Positions 29,201 through 38,978 of a stretch of 64,000 nucleotides of DNA are shown here, one piece after another (position 1 is the stretch's first letter; each line of letters opens with the position of its first letter). The notes below the pieces were generated by a model, which was not told the DNA's origin, did not search any database, and saw only the letters and a program-made list of their open reading frames with translations. The DNA lies in assembly GCF_003336225.1 (NCBI RefSeq), contig NZ_QPID01000001.1:496001-560000 (forward strand), written 5' to 3'. The position numbers and the translations under genes are program-made. The stretch is from Corallincola holothuriorum. GTDB taxonomy: Bacteria; Pseudomonadota; Gammaproteobacteria; Enterobacterales; Neiellaceae.

Positions 29201-30438
29201 TGAGCCAATTAAAACGCGTGGTTGTCACCGGCATGGCTGGCATCTCGCCAATGGGTACCGACTGGGTTTCCACCTTAGCGAGCCTCAAAGCCAAACAAAA
29301 CTTTGTCGAATATATTCGCGAATGGGATAAATTTTCCGGTCTCAACACCCGCTTAGGAGCGCCGGTTAAAGGCTTTCAAGTTCCGACTTCTTTCCCTAGA
29401 AAGAAAGTGCGAAGCATGGGGCGAGTTTCTAGGTTAGCAACCGTTGCAACGCAAGCTGCACTAGCAGATGCAGATCTAATTGATCACCCGGTTTTAACGA
29501 ATGGTGCCACTGGAATATCTTATGGCTCGTCGGTGGGAAGTACCGAGCCATTTGCTGCGTTTGGCAAAATGCTTAACGATGGGGATTGCTCCGGTATCAA
29601 CGCAACGTCCTATATCAAAATGATGGCGCACACCACGGCTGTCAACCTGAGCCTCTTTTTTGAATTAAAAGGAAGAGTTCATACTACGAGCAGTGCCTGC
29701 ACATCAGGTAGCCAAGGCATAGGGTACGCTTATGAAGCAATTAAGCACGGCTACCAAACCGTTATGGTTGCAGGTGGTGCAGAAGAGTTATGTCCTACTG
29801 AGGCGGTAGTATTCGACACTCTTTACGCAACCAGTCTACTGAACGACACACCAACCCGTAGCCCTCGCCCTTTTGACCAAGAAAGAGACGGCTTAGTCAT
29901 TGGTGAAGGCGCTGGAACCCTCATTTTGGAGGAGTTGGAGCATGCCCAGCAACGAGGCGCTACGATTTACGCTGAGCTGATTGGATTCGGTACTAACTGT
30001 GACGCGATGCATGTCACCCAGCCAACGGCCGAGACAATGCAAGTGGCAATGGAACTTGCACTTAATGATGCCGGCGTTAGTCGAGACGACGTAGGTTATG
30101 TGTGTGCCCATGGCACTGCAACCGAACGAGGTGACATCGCAGAATCACAAGCTACCGCATCCACATTTGGGAGACCGATAGCGATAAGTTCGTTAAAGAG
30201 CTACATAGGTCATACGCTTGGCGCGTGCGGTGCACTGGAAGCATGGATGTCAATAGAGATGATGCGCACAGGCTGGTTCGCTCCCACCATTAACTTAGAC
30301 AGAGTTGACGAACGTTGTGGTGAACTTGACTATGTGACAGGCAATGGAAGATGTATCGACACGGACCTAATCATGACGAATAATTTTGCTTTTGGCGGAA
30401 TTAATACGTCTCTTATTTTTCAGCGCTGGCCAGAGTAG
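29200..30438 (+). CDS. apeR: APE ketosynthase 2
   Basis: A 412-residue FabF-like ketosynthase with the catalytic cysteine in SSACTSGSQGIG and histidines in CAHGTATERGD and YIGHTLGACGA. In the studied system ApeR forms a homodimer and is a second condensing enzyme, distinct from ApeO-ApeC. It is the last biosynthetic gene before the phosphopantetheinyl transferase. Confidence 0.92.
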   Translation: MSQLKRVVVTGMAGISPMGTDWVSTLASLKAKQNFVEYIREWDKFSGLNTRLGAPVKGFQVPTSFPRKKVRSMGRVSRLATVATQAALADADLIDHPVLTNGATGISYGSSVGSTEPFAAFGKMLNDGDCSGINATSYIKMMAHTTAVNLSLFFELKGRVHTTSSACTSGSQGIGYAYEAIKHGYQTVMVAGGAEELCPTEAVVFDTLYATSLLNDTPTRSPRPFDQERDGLVIGEGAGTLILEELEHAQQRGATIYAELIGFGTNCDAMHVTQPTAETMQVAMELALNDAGVSRDDVGYVCAHGTATERGDIAESQATASTFGRPIAISSLKSYIGHTLGACGALEAWMSIEMMRTGWFAPTINLDRVDERCGELDYVTGNGRCIDTDLIMTNNFAFGGINTSLIFQRWPE

Positions 30439-30449
30439 ACACTAATAAA

Positions 30450-31139
30450 GTGGCTATCAAAGCCCCCCAGCCAGTTACGGTCAAATGTGCAATAAGCAGA
30501 TTACTACCTGCCTCTGGCAATCACTACCAGCAATTGAGCTATGCAGAGCAAGCTATGTTAGCGTCTATTTCCAGTGAACTTAGGCGCCAACAATATGCTA
30601 CAGGGCGACTGCTAGTAAAACACATTCTGTCGCAAGCTCTCAATTGCCAAACTGCTGACATTGATATTTGGGTCGATCACAACGGGAAGCCATACAGTTC
30701 TTGCCCCAACGCTCCTGAATTTAGCATTTCCCACACAAAAGACTACGTTGTTGTCGCTGAAGCCTCTGTGCCTGTTGGCGTAGATTATGAACACCGCAAG
30801 CATACACGGAACTTCTTAGGGATCTCTGAGCACTATTTTTCCGAAAACGAGTGCAAATGGATTAGAAATCCGTACTCAACCGCACAACAAGAGGAACGGT
30901 TTTATCATTTATGGGTGCTTAAGGAGGCACATGCGAAAGCCACAGGGCGCGGGTTAAGCGACTCTTTGGCATTAGACTACTTAGCTACAAAACCTGAAGG
31001 AAGCAAGCTGACGTTAGGGCCAAACATACAGCTCTACCATAGTAAGCATGGTCGAGACTTTCACCTAGGGCTCGCAGCGATAACGCAAAGTCCTCTCCAG
31101 ATAGAAATTACCAACGTCGCCCCAGAGACAATAAAATAG
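30450..31139 (+). CDS. Sfp-type 4'-phosphopantetheinyl transferase
   Basis: A 229-residue transferase begun at GTG, 11 bases after apeR. The three family motifs are present: EFSISHTKDYV, VGVDYE (magnesium ligands) and WVLKEAHAKATG. It should convert ApeE and ApeF to their active holo forms. Its last 32 bases overlap, tail to tail, the end of the leftward PagL-like gene. Confidence 0.9.
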   Translation: MAIKAPQPVTVKCAISRLLPASGNHYQQLSYAEQAMLASISSELRRQQYATGRLLVKHILSQALNCQTADIDIWVDHNGKPYSSCPNAPEFSISHTKDYVVVAEASVPVGVDYEHRKHTRNFLGISEHYFSENECKWIRNPYSTAQQEERFYHLWVLKEAHAKATGRGLSDSLALDYLATKPEGSKLTLGPNIQLYHSKHGRDFHLGLAAITQSPLQIEITNVAPETIK

Positions 31140-31650
31140 GCACGTCGAGCCCATCATTTGGACTAAATAAATTAGCGTTAGAGAAGTGTTTGTACGACAC
31201 GCTTACTAGCCAAGATTCATCCGCACCAAAATACACCCCCGCGCCTACCTGCGCTTGAAATGCAAAACGCTTCCCCTGCTCCCTCTCACCAAGCTTTCTG
31301 CTAGAGAGATAGGTCGGACCAAGCGCGCGAACAAAAAAGTATGGCTGATTTTCACCCCATTTATCAGTGTATAAATTTAACTGCGGGAAAAACGAGATGG
31401 CATATATCTCTTCATTAACATCCTCATCCGTACCCAAATAAGTGATGCCCGTGCCTAAGAATAAAGTCTGACGGCTGCTACGTTCATATTGCCAAAAGAT
31501 CAAGTCTGCACCGACCGTATAATTTGTTTGACTCCCACCGGGCTGCGGCCCACCACCGGCATTCAATAGAAGCTGTGTTTTTGCTTCGCAAAAGCTGACT
31601 GAGAATAAAAACATCGAGATTAAGAGAAGTGGGTAAATAGCGATCTTCAC
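31108..31650 (-). CDS. PagL-like lipid A deacylase (acyloxyacyl hydrolase family)
   Basis: A 180-residue outer-membrane barrel with a signal peptide (cleavage after about residue 23) and a C-terminal aromatic residue (W180), as BAM substrates have. The PagL active-site run appears as HFSNANLFSPNDGLD with H155 and S157; the residue 14 after the histidine, glutamate in P. aeruginosa PagL, is aspartate here (D169). The family removes an acyl chain from lipid A at the outer membrane. Beside the APE genes it may tune the same membrane leaflet, which is inference. Confidence 0.85.
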   Translation of the reverse strand: MKIAIYPLLLISMFLFSVSFCEAKTQLLLNAGGGPQPGGSQTNYTVGADLIFWQYERSSRQTLFLGTGITYLGTDEDVNEEIYAISFFPQLNLYTDKWGENQPYFFVRALGPTYLSSRKLGEREQGKRFAFQAQVGAGVYFGADESWLVSVSYKHFSNANLFSPNDGLDVPILLSLGRRW

Positions 31651-31844
31651 AACTTAAAACACCTTTATAAACAACACGTAGTAATATTATTTTTGACAGA
31701 CCTACTTAGCCCAACCCCTGTCCGCTGATGACTTAGAGTGGTTACAACGATACCAACGACTATACTTGGATTAAATTAAGTAGTTGATCTATTTCCATAC
31801 AGCCCGCGTAAGAAGCGTCATGAAGCTAAAGGTTGGAAAAAAAG

Positions 31845-32756
31845 ATGATCAGCAAGTTACTAGTTATGTTCTCAGTATGCTTCTTAACGGCATGCAGTAG
31901 CAACTGGGCTTTTTATGCCCCAAAAGCTGAGTCAACGAGAGCAGAGTCACAATACCATTTTCCTTATCAAAATATTCAAGTCACTAGTCAGTCAGGCAAC
32001 AAACTTGATGCACAACTTCACAAAACATCAGTAAGATCCCCTCTCGGCTTAGTCATGCACTTTCATGGCAACCGAGGCAATATATCAGAGACTTTCGACA
32101 AGGTTGAATGGCTGTTAGACGAAGGATATGACGTTTTGGTTTTCGACTACTCCGGCTATGGGCGTAGTGAGGGAGCAGCTGATCCCAAAGTAACTTATTT
32201 GGATGCCAGATCGATGCTAAAGATCTTTAGTGAGCTGTCTCGGCCCCATGATGACTACAAGAAGATCGTTTGGGGGACATCCCTAGGAGGCGTAATACTG
32301 ATCAGCGGTCTATCTGAGCCTGGCTCACGTTTGGATATTGACCTGATGATCGTCGATTCAAGTTTTTATCGCTATTCAGACACAGCGAGCCACATTGCCA
32401 GTCGCTACCCGTTAGGTAAACTCGTATCTTGGATCCCTGCCTTAATTTTTGATGATCATTATGCGCCCGAAGGGCGTCTATCTCAGCTACCCAATGTGCC
32501 GCTTCTCTTTACTCATTGTGAAACCGACACTCTCATACCCATAGAGTTCACGGAACAGCTTTATGAAGAAGCCGTTGGAGCTAAAGGATTATGGAGGTTA
32601 CCAAACTGCAAGCACGCACGCAGCTTTGCAAACGAGAACAGGCAAAATCAAAAGATACTGCTTCAAGTGCTAGAGCAACCCGGCTTAGTAGCACCAGAAT
32701 TCACATACTATGCAGCGCGAACTGCACTTTACAATTCGGTTTTAGCCGGACGCTAA
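31845..32756 (+). CDS. Alpha/beta hydrolase lipoprotein
   Basis: I use the ATG at 31845 (303 residues); TTG 31833 is possible. The N-terminus is a lipoprotein signal with lipobox FLTAC. The hydrolase core begins at LVMHFHGNRGN (oxyanion HG) and has the nucleophile in VWGTSLGG, an acid residue in FTHCETDTLI and a histidine in NCKHARSF. It resembles the YfhR/Bem46 type. Located between the PagL-like gene and another hydrolase, it is the third hydrolase in this block. Substrate unknown. Confidence 0.85.
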   Translation: MISKLLVMFSVCFLTACSSNWAFYAPKAESTRAESQYHFPYQNIQVTSQSGNKLDAQLHKTSVRSPLGLVMHFHGNRGNISETFDKVEWLLDEGYDVLVFDYSGYGRSEGAADPKVTYLDARSMLKIFSELSRPHDDYKKIVWGTSLGGVILISGLSEPGSRLDIDLMIVDSSFYRYSDTASHIASRYPLGKLVSWIPALIFDDHYAPEGRLSQLPNVPLLFTHCETDTLIPIEFTEQLYEEAVGAKGLWRLPNCKHARSFANENRQNQKILLQVLEQPGLVAPEFTYYAARTALYNSVLAGR

Positions 32757-32771
32757 CAACTGTGAAGAAGC

Positions 32772-34298
32772 TTATTTCTGGATAAGCAGCAACTCACTAA
32801 TCGTTTTCTTTTCCATCGAAAAGTGACCGTGTGCATTACCTTTGTATGTCGGCGAAGTTACTCGACTTAAAGACATAATCAACAAAGAGGGTTCTTCAAC
32901 TGAAATGGCGTTGCGGGTGCCAACCACAGAGACACCCGCCACATCTACCCGGCTATCACTAACTTGAAATCCAATGGGGGCGGTAATTTGGCCATTCGTT
33001 ATTTCAAGAACTGACTGAGTAATCGTAGCTCCAGTTCCATTTGACATAATGATCAAATTTTTTGCTTTAACTTTAGACTGCTTCAGAGTTAACGATTGCG
33101 CCTTAACGCTCTCTAAACGGATATTGGAACAATTATCAAAAGTAATATGTCGATAAACACCACGATAACTAACACCCGACTTACCCTTGCACAATAAGTC
33201 AACATCGCTGTTGGCTAAATCGACTGGCTCAGCGCTTAGTTCAGTTTCAGGTGGATAGGACAGCTCTTTGAGAATCAGTTCATTTATTACTTGAGCATGA
33301 GATTTCATCGGTACATGCTGAGCGTCATTCAACACGTATAGTCGGCTGGCAGGTATTAAGTACTCTAGCACTTCCCCCGTTCGCAATGGAGCAACACCAT
33401 CCTGACGCCCCCATATTATGGTTGCCGGTACGGCTATTTTCCGAACCACATCACTAAAATCATCGTTCACTAATGCCAACGCAGCATTAATATTTGGCGT
33501 ATCCGACAACAGCAAAGACCAAGCGGTATCTGATGCATTAAGAGGGGCTGTTGGATCTGGCCCTCCGGCAATAGACTCTAGCCAGGCGTCACTCACATTC
33601 TGGACATCACTGATCACCCTTCGCAACTCATCAGATAATAAGCTGTTGTTGAGAGGTAATGTGGCCAAACTCTTGATAAAGGCCGTACGCTCAAGGATTC
33701 CTGCCGCATTAATAATCACGAGTTGTTTTACATCAACAGGAAAGTCAGAGGCATAACGCAACGCAATAGCTCCTCCCATCGAATGACCAATGACGACGCT
33801 CGCGCCATGAGCATAAGTCTCGTTCACCCAATGCAGAGTCTTCGCATAGAGACTGGGTGACATTTTTCCTTTCTGTATTCGAGAGAATCCAAAGCCGGGC
33901 AGATCAATCGCAATAACATGATAGTGTTTAGCTAACACAGGTATCTGAGCTAACCAGTCCTGGCTGGCCAATGAACCTAAGCCATGTACTAGAATGATAG
34001 TTTGGTCATTAGTCTGACCCGCTTCAATTTTTAGAATATGGCTATTAAAGGCGGGCTCCAACACATATTCTGCATGCCAAGCGGACGCAAAGTCTGGTAG
34101 CGAGCTTGGCGCAGGTAAAGGCTCATCTAACGCGAGGTACTCATCAACCTTGCCTTTAACGTCTTCCAAGGCTGCTTTCAATTTGTCGTTGAAACCACCC
34201 GCGATGGCAACATTGATGCTAAAAAGTATCACCAATGCTACCCATGATGCCTTCTTGCATACGCCGATATAACTTTGTTCCATTTTACTTAAATTCAC
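32772..34298 (-). CDS. Alpha/beta hydrolase with C-terminal beta-helix-like region
   Basis: A 508-residue exported protein begun at GTG with AGGA 5 bases upstream. A hydrophobic signal spans residues 18-33. The hydrolase domain (about 78-350) has oxyanion VHGLGS, nucleophile S173 in IGHSMGG, acid in WGRQDGVAP and histidine in DAQHVPMKS. The last 150 residues have short alternating hydrophobic and Asn/Ser-rich strands (SLTLKQSKVKAKNLIIMSNG), like a parallel beta-helix. Such a fusion is unusual for this family. It is convergent with the lipoprotein hydrolase. Function unknown, likely an envelope esterase. Confidence 0.82.
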   Translation of the reverse strand: MNLSKMEQSYIGVCKKASWVALVILFSINVAIAGGFNDKLKAALEDVKGKVDEYLALDEPLPAPSSLPDFASAWHAEYVLEPAFNSHILKIEAGQTNDQTIILVHGLGSLASQDWLAQIPVLAKHYHVIAIDLPGFGFSRIQKGKMSPSLYAKTLHWVNETYAHGASVVIGHSMGGAIALRYASDFPVDVKQLVIINAAGILERTAFIKSLATLPLNNSLLSDELRRVISDVQNVSDAWLESIAGGPDPTAPLNASDTAWSLLLSDTPNINAALALVNDDFSDVVRKIAVPATIIWGRQDGVAPLRTGEVLEYLIPASRLYVLNDAQHVPMKSHAQVINELILKELSYPPETELSAEPVDLANSDVDLLCKGKSGVSYRGVYRHITFDNCSNIRLESVKAQSLTLKQSKVKAKNLIIMSNGTGATITQSVLEITNGQITAPIGFQVSDSRVDVAGVSVVGTRNAISVEEPSLLIMSLSRVTSPTYKGNAHGHFSMEKKTISELLLIQK

Positions 34299-34369
34299 TT
34301 TAATCCTAACAGCGCTAGCATCACGACTATAAAGAAAATAGGTCTATATACCGAAAGGTATAGAGACGA

Positions 34370-34720
34370 TTAGCTTGGTAGCATTGCTCCCAATGATTTG
34401 CCACCTAGCAGGTGCATATGAATGTGATAAACCTCCTGACCACCATGGTGATTGCAGTTAACTATTAATCGATAGCCATCATCGGCGATCCCTTGCGCTT
34501 TCGCTAATTTTGCAGCCACAGTGAATAAGCGTCCCAAAGCGAGTTCATCTTGTTCTGTGACATCGTTGATTGTCGGGATAAGTTTATTTGGGATAATCAG
34601 AATATGTTGAGGCGCCTTAGGGGATATATCTCTAAAAGCAGTCACCAATTCATCTTGATAAAGCAACTCTGTAGGGATCTCTTGGCGTATTATTTTACTA
34701 AAGATAGTTTCTTCGGCCAT
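34370..34720 (-). CDS. hinT: HIT-family nucleotide hydrolase
   Basis: A 116-residue histidine-triad protein. I start at ATG 34720 ([10 protein letters not shown]), which has GGAAG 6 bases upstream; the longer frame to 34771 adds an unrelated extension. The catalytic triad reads [11 protein letters not shown]. Members hydrolyse purine nucleotide phosphoramidates and aminoacyl-adenylates in the cytoplasm. It marks the return to core genes at the right edge of the accessory block. Confidence 0.93.
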   Translation of the reverse strand: MAEETIFSKIIRQEIPTELLYQDELVTAFRDISPKAPQHILIIPNKLIPTINDVTEQDELALGRLFTVAAKLAKAQGIADDGYRLIVNCNHHGGQEVYHIHMHLLGGKSLGAMLPS

Positions 34721-34847
34721 GACTAACTTCCAATGTAGATAAGTAAGCTCTTTTTTTAGCGCATTCCTCACGGTTTATCGAGTACTAGCGTGCGACAATT
34801 TGCAGTGGCTTACTAACCTTAACTTTTCCGGTTCAATTTTCATACAA

Positions 34848-36653
34848 ATGATCGAATACACTCTCTGCCCGTCCGATCCTCACGCCCACCTTTTTGATGT
34901 GGCCATAAAATTCACCCCTAACACTGGTGATCCTCATCGCCTTTGGCTGCCGAATTGGATCCCCGGCAGTTACATGATTAGGGATTTTGCCCGCCACGTT
35001 GTCGAAATTACGGCTGACCAAAAAGGGTGTGTTTTACCAATTAGCAAGCTCGACAAACATAGCTGGCAAGTTACACCTCTTAATGGTGAACCAATAGAGG
35101 TCAGGTACCGAGTATTTGCATTTGATAGCTCAGTACGTGCCGCTTTCCTGGATCAATTACGTGGTTTTTTTAATGGCACGAGCGTATTTCTTGCCGTCGA
35201 AGGACGGGAGGATGAGCCAGTTCAGGTAAATTTGGAGCCTCCCACAGATCCACAGTGGGCGCACTGGCGTGTAGCGACCTCTTTGCAGGAAGCTGGCGCA
35301 GAACGCTACGGTTTTGGCCTTTATAATGCAGAAAATTATGACGAACTGATCGACCACCCAGTCGAGTTTGGCGACTTTTCACTTGCCACGTTCAGCGTGT
35401 TCGGCGTGCAACACGACATTGTTATCGCTGGTCAGCATAATGCTTGTTTAGAAAGGCTTTGCCGAGACCTAAGAGAGATATGTCACCACCATATAAATTT
35501 CTTTGGTAAGCCAGCACCAATGGAACGTTACCTGTTTTTGATCAATGCCGTCGGTAAAGGATATGGAGGCCTGGAGCATCGCAACTCAACAGCCCTACTC
35601 TGCAGCCGCTATGACCTACCCGAAACAGGTAGCGACAAGAAAGATAAAGCTTATCGCACATTTTTGGCTCTTTGCAGCCATGAGTATTTTCACAGCTGGA
35701 ATGTCAAAAGGATCAAGCCAGATACCTTTGTGCCTTATCAGCTCACGCGAGAGACACATACAGAGCAACTTTGGCTGTATGAGGGGGTTACCTCCTACTA
35801 CGACGAGCTAAGCCTGGTTAGGTGCGGATTAATCAGTCATGATGACTATTTGGAGATGCTTGCCGAAACAATCACCAGGGTACAACGAGGGTTAGGCAGG
35901 AAACGCCAAACCGTCGCAGAATCAAGCTTCGATGCGTGGACCCGTTTTTACCTGCAAGACGCTAACGCAGCCAATGCGATTGTCAGTTATTACACCAAAG
36001 GGAGCTTAATTGCCTTAGCATTAGATCTGTCATTAAGGCGAATTACGCAACACCAATGCTCCCTAGACCTCGTTATGCAGACCTTATGGCAAGAGTTTGG
36101 CCGGACGGGGCAACCAACACGTAACCATACCGTAATCGATATTATCGAGCGCCTTACCGGGCTGGACTACGAGCCGTTTTTCGATAAGTACCTATACAAC
36201 ACTGATGAGATCCCTCTCGAAGAATTGTTAACAGAAGTAGGCATAGGGCTCAAGCTAAGGGTAACTGCGTCGATACAAGATAAAGGGGGCAAGCAAACCA
36301 CAGAGCACTCCCTCTTTTGGCAATTTGGCGCAACCATTAGTAGTGATATTGCAGGCGTAAAAATAGTTTCAGTCCATAATGGAAGTGCAGCAGAAGATGC
36401 TGGATTATCTCCAGGCGACTTGCTAGTCGCTTTTGATGGCGTGCGCGTTAGTGCAGAAAATTTTAATGAGCGATTTCAGCGACACACGAAACAGTGTCAA
36501 CGTGGTGACCAAATAACGATGCATGTATTTAGAGACGATAGGATGTTAGTGATGGCCCTCCCGCTCCGTGCGCCAATGCCGGATACCGCTGTGTTGAGCA
36601 TCACAAATCATCAACGTGCAATTGACTGGCTAGACGGTTGCGCATTTAACTAA
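34848..36653 (+). CDS. M61-family peptidase with PDZ domain
   Basis: A 601-residue metallopeptidase of the glycyl-aminopeptidase (M61) family, from ATG 34848. The zinc site is HEYFH (H278, E279, H282) with the third ligand E312 in LWLYEGVTSYY. A PDZ domain follows at about 500-590 (GSAAEDAGLSPGDLLVAFDG). No signal peptide is seen, so it is probably cytoplasmic. No operon partner; the next gene is a chemotaxis receptor 10 bases downstream. Confidence 0.92.
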   Translation: MIEYTLCPSDPHAHLFDVAIKFTPNTGDPHRLWLPNWIPGSYMIRDFARHVVEITADQKGCVLPISKLDKHSWQVTPLNGEPIEVRYRVFAFDSSVRAAFLDQLRGFFNGTSVFLAVEGREDEPVQVNLEPPTDPQWAHWRVATSLQEAGAERYGFGLYNAENYDELIDHPVEFGDFSLATFSVFGVQHDIVIAGQHNACLERLCRDLREICHHHINFFGKPAPMERYLFLINAVGKGYGGLEHRNSTALLCSRYDLPETGSDKKDKAYRTFLALCSHEYFHSWNVKRIKPDTFVPYQLTRETHTEQLWLYEGVTSYYDELSLVRCGLISHDDYLEMLAETITRVQRGLGRKRQTVAESSFDAWTRFYLQDANAANAIVSYYTKGSLIALALDLSLRRITQHQCSLDLVMQTLWQEFGRTGQPTRNHTVIDIIERLTGLDYEPFFDKYLYNTDEIPLEELLTEVGIGLKLRVTASIQDKGGKQTTEHSLFWQFGATISSDIAGVKIVSVHNGSAAEDAGLSPGDLLVAFDGVRVSAENFNERFQRHTKQCQRGDQITMHVFRDDRMLVMALPLRAPMPDTAVLSITNHQRAIDWLDGCAFN

Positions 36654-36663
36654 TTGAGAGAAT

Positions 36664-38718
36664 ATGTTTAAGGCTGAATCAATGAGCAATAATAAACGTC
36701 CCAAAGGCAATCTTCTGGCCATGTTTCAAAACATCTCTGTCGTACTGAGGGTAAGCCTTGGCTTCGCCATTTTAGTAGTGCTGATGTTAATAATCAGTGG
36801 TGTATCGCTGTTAGGGATGACCGGGTTAAACTCGCAACTGCTCAAAGTGACCAATGAAGCAGTACCTCTGGTTGAAGAAGCAAATAAGGCGAGCATCGCA
36901 CTGCTTACAGCTAACCGCCACTTTAAAGACTTTATCACTTCAAAAGATTCGGCGGCGATGGACGCTGCCGAACTCGCCTTTTCCACCAGTGAAACTCAGT
37001 TCAAAGAACAACTAGCCGGGTTAACCTCGTTAACTAAAAATCAAAACGACATTAATAACCTATTAGAGCAACTTGGTAGTCTTGATGAGTCGTTCTTTGG
37101 CGAAGCAAAGGCGGCGATGGCAAGCTATCGTTCGATTCAGGCCAGTAAAAAAGATGTAAGCAGCCAAGTGGCTGATTTTTATATTATGTTGCCGCAGTTA
37201 AAAAAGTTTATTGCTGATAAAGTGCATAAATTACAGGATGACTATATTCGCAACTTAGCTGACGAATACTATGTCGCGTTAAATGGCCTAGAAGGCCCAA
37301 CCGTAAAAGCACTAAGTTCAGATCAACTGAGCGATATCGACAGTACGATCTCCCAGAATGAAAAACGCCGGGGAAATTACGAGTCTAAATTAGTTGATCT
37401 TGAAGATGAGATCCCAGATCTACGAAACGATGTAGGTTTTATGCTTGACCGTCTTGATAAAGCACTGACTGCGCCAGATGGTGCCTTGGCTAATCATCGA
37501 CAACTCATTTTCCTTACCGACGATGTATTTAACAAAGCCAGCGTAGCAGCACAATCGATTGCCGATGCGGTGTCGGTGTTCGATCAGGTAACCTCTGCTG
37601 CTACCACCTTTGTAAACACCGCTTCCGATGATGCTAGCTCTGCGCTAAATAAGGGACTAAGCCTTGTTGCCATCCTCGGTCTGTTATCTATCCTTATCGC
37701 CGCGGTGATTGGTTGGAGCACAGCAATAGGTATCCGCCGCCCGCTGAAGAATATCCTCGATGTGCTGTCTGCCATTGTAGATGGCGACATGACCCACACA
37801 GTGACAGTGAAAGGCGAGAACGAATTTGGCCAATTAGGCAGTTGGGTGAACAAGCTCAATCAACAAATGCGCGATATTCTGGGCCAGCTAACCACCGCTT
37901 CCCATCACCTATCTCAGGTCGCAGTTTCAAATCAACAAACCAGCACGCATTCGCGGGATGAGCTGGACCGCCAGCGACATGAAACGGCGAGTGTGGCGAC
38001 AGCGATGACGGAGATGTCCGCTTCGGTAAAAGAGGTCACCTACTCCGCTAATATTACGCTAGAAAAAGTCCTTGAAGTTGAGTCAGCTGCCAACACCGGA
38101 CGCGAAGTGATGAGTCATAACATCACCACGACCCATCAACTCTCTGAAAAGCTTAAGCAGTCTAATGAAGTGATTGGCCAGGTTGACGGCTACAGCAATA
38201 ATATCGGTGGGATCTTGGTGGTTATTCGAGGAATAGCGGACCAGACCAACTTACTCGCGTTGAATGCTGCTATCGAAGCAGCACGGGCTGGAGAGCAAGG
38301 CAGAGGCTTTGCGGTCGTCGCCGACGAAGTAAGAAACCTTGCACAAAAAACGGGGGAATCGATCACTGAGATTCAAAGTATGATTGAAAGCCTGCAGTCC
38401 AGTGCCAAACAAGCCGTTGAGGTTGTTTCTGAGTGCTTTAATGAGATGGAAGCCAGTGTCATGCAAGCCTCAGATGCCAATAGCTCAATGGAAGAGATAC
38501 AAGGAATTATCGCGCAGATAAGCGATATGAGTAGTCAAATTGCTGCAGCAGCAGAGGAGCAGCAATGCACTGCAGACGAGATCACCCGCAACATAAATCA
38601 TATCTCTGATATCTCTGATGAGAACTACGAAGGAATTGAAGCGATCGCCAAAGGTAGCGCTGAACTTGAACGCTTAGCAAAAGAGCAAGATCAACTGGTC
38701 GACCGATTCAAACTATAA
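36664..38718 (+). CDS. Methyl-accepting chemotaxis protein
   Basis: A 684-residue receptor. Membrane helix 1 is at about 28-52, then a long mostly helical periplasmic sensor, helix 2 at about 328-352, a HAMP region to about 405, and the signalling domain. The conserved hairpin tip is [20 protein letters not shown]. No pentapeptide tether for CheR is seen at the C-terminus. A second ATG at 36682 (MSNNK) is possible. The ligand cannot be inferred. A terminator follows. Confidence 0.95.
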   Translation: MFKAESMSNNKRPKGNLLAMFQNISVVLRVSLGFAILVVLMLIISGVSLLGMTGLNSQLLKVTNEAVPLVEEANKASIALLTANRHFKDFITSKDSAAMDAAELAFSTSETQFKEQLAGLTSLTKNQNDINNLLEQLGSLDESFFGEAKAAMASYRSIQASKKDVSSQVADFYIMLPQLKKFIADKVHKLQDDYIRNLADEYYVALNGLEGPTVKALSSDQLSDIDSTISQNEKRRGNYESKLVDLEDEIPDLRNDVGFMLDRLDKALTAPDGALANHRQLIFLTDDVFNKASVAAQSIADAVSVFDQVTSAATTFVNTASDDASSALNKGLSLVAILGLLSILIAAVIGWSTAIGIRRPLKNILDVLSAIVDGDMTHTVTVKGENEFGQLGSWVNKLNQQMRDILGQLTTASHHLSQVAVSNQQTSTHSRDELDRQRHETASVATAMTEMSASVKEVTYSANITLEKVLEVESAANTGREVMSHNITTTHQLSEKLKQSNEVIGQVDGYSNNIGGILVVIRGIADQTNLLALNAAIEAARAGEQGRGFAVVADEVRNLAQKTGESITEIQSMIESLQSSAKQAVEVVSECFNEMEASVMQASDANSSMEEIQGIIAQISDMSSQIAAAAEEQQCTADEITRNINHISDISDENYEGIEAIAKGSAELERLAKEQDQLVDRFKL

Positions 38719-38736
38719 CGTAAAGCAAATCATTAG

Positions 38737-38762
38737 AAGCCACACTCTCGTGTGGCTTTTTT
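38737..38762 (+). terminator. Intrinsic terminator of chemotaxis receptor gene
   Basis: A perfect 9-bp stem (38737-38745 with 38750-38758), a 4-base loop and a run of six T (38757-38762) lie 18 bases after the stop. Confidence 0.92.
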
Positions 38763-38978
38763 GCATTTGCAGTCAGCTAAAATCCCACCACAGCTAAATA
38801 AATGACAAACAATTAATATGTCTGTTTTTTATACACTTAGCATCACGTTTAATCCAGATCACAACTCTTTATTAGAATGTGCGTATCCTCCCAAGCTAAA
38901 CAATCGAAAGGGTTTTCCGTTTTACAAGAGTGCAAAGATTACCCAAAATATAGTCACTTGTTAGCGAGAACACAGAGT

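Noticed and set aside
34347-34362. 6-bp hairpin with GAAA loop after hinT
   Set aside because: Short AT-containing stem without a T-run; too weak to call a terminator.
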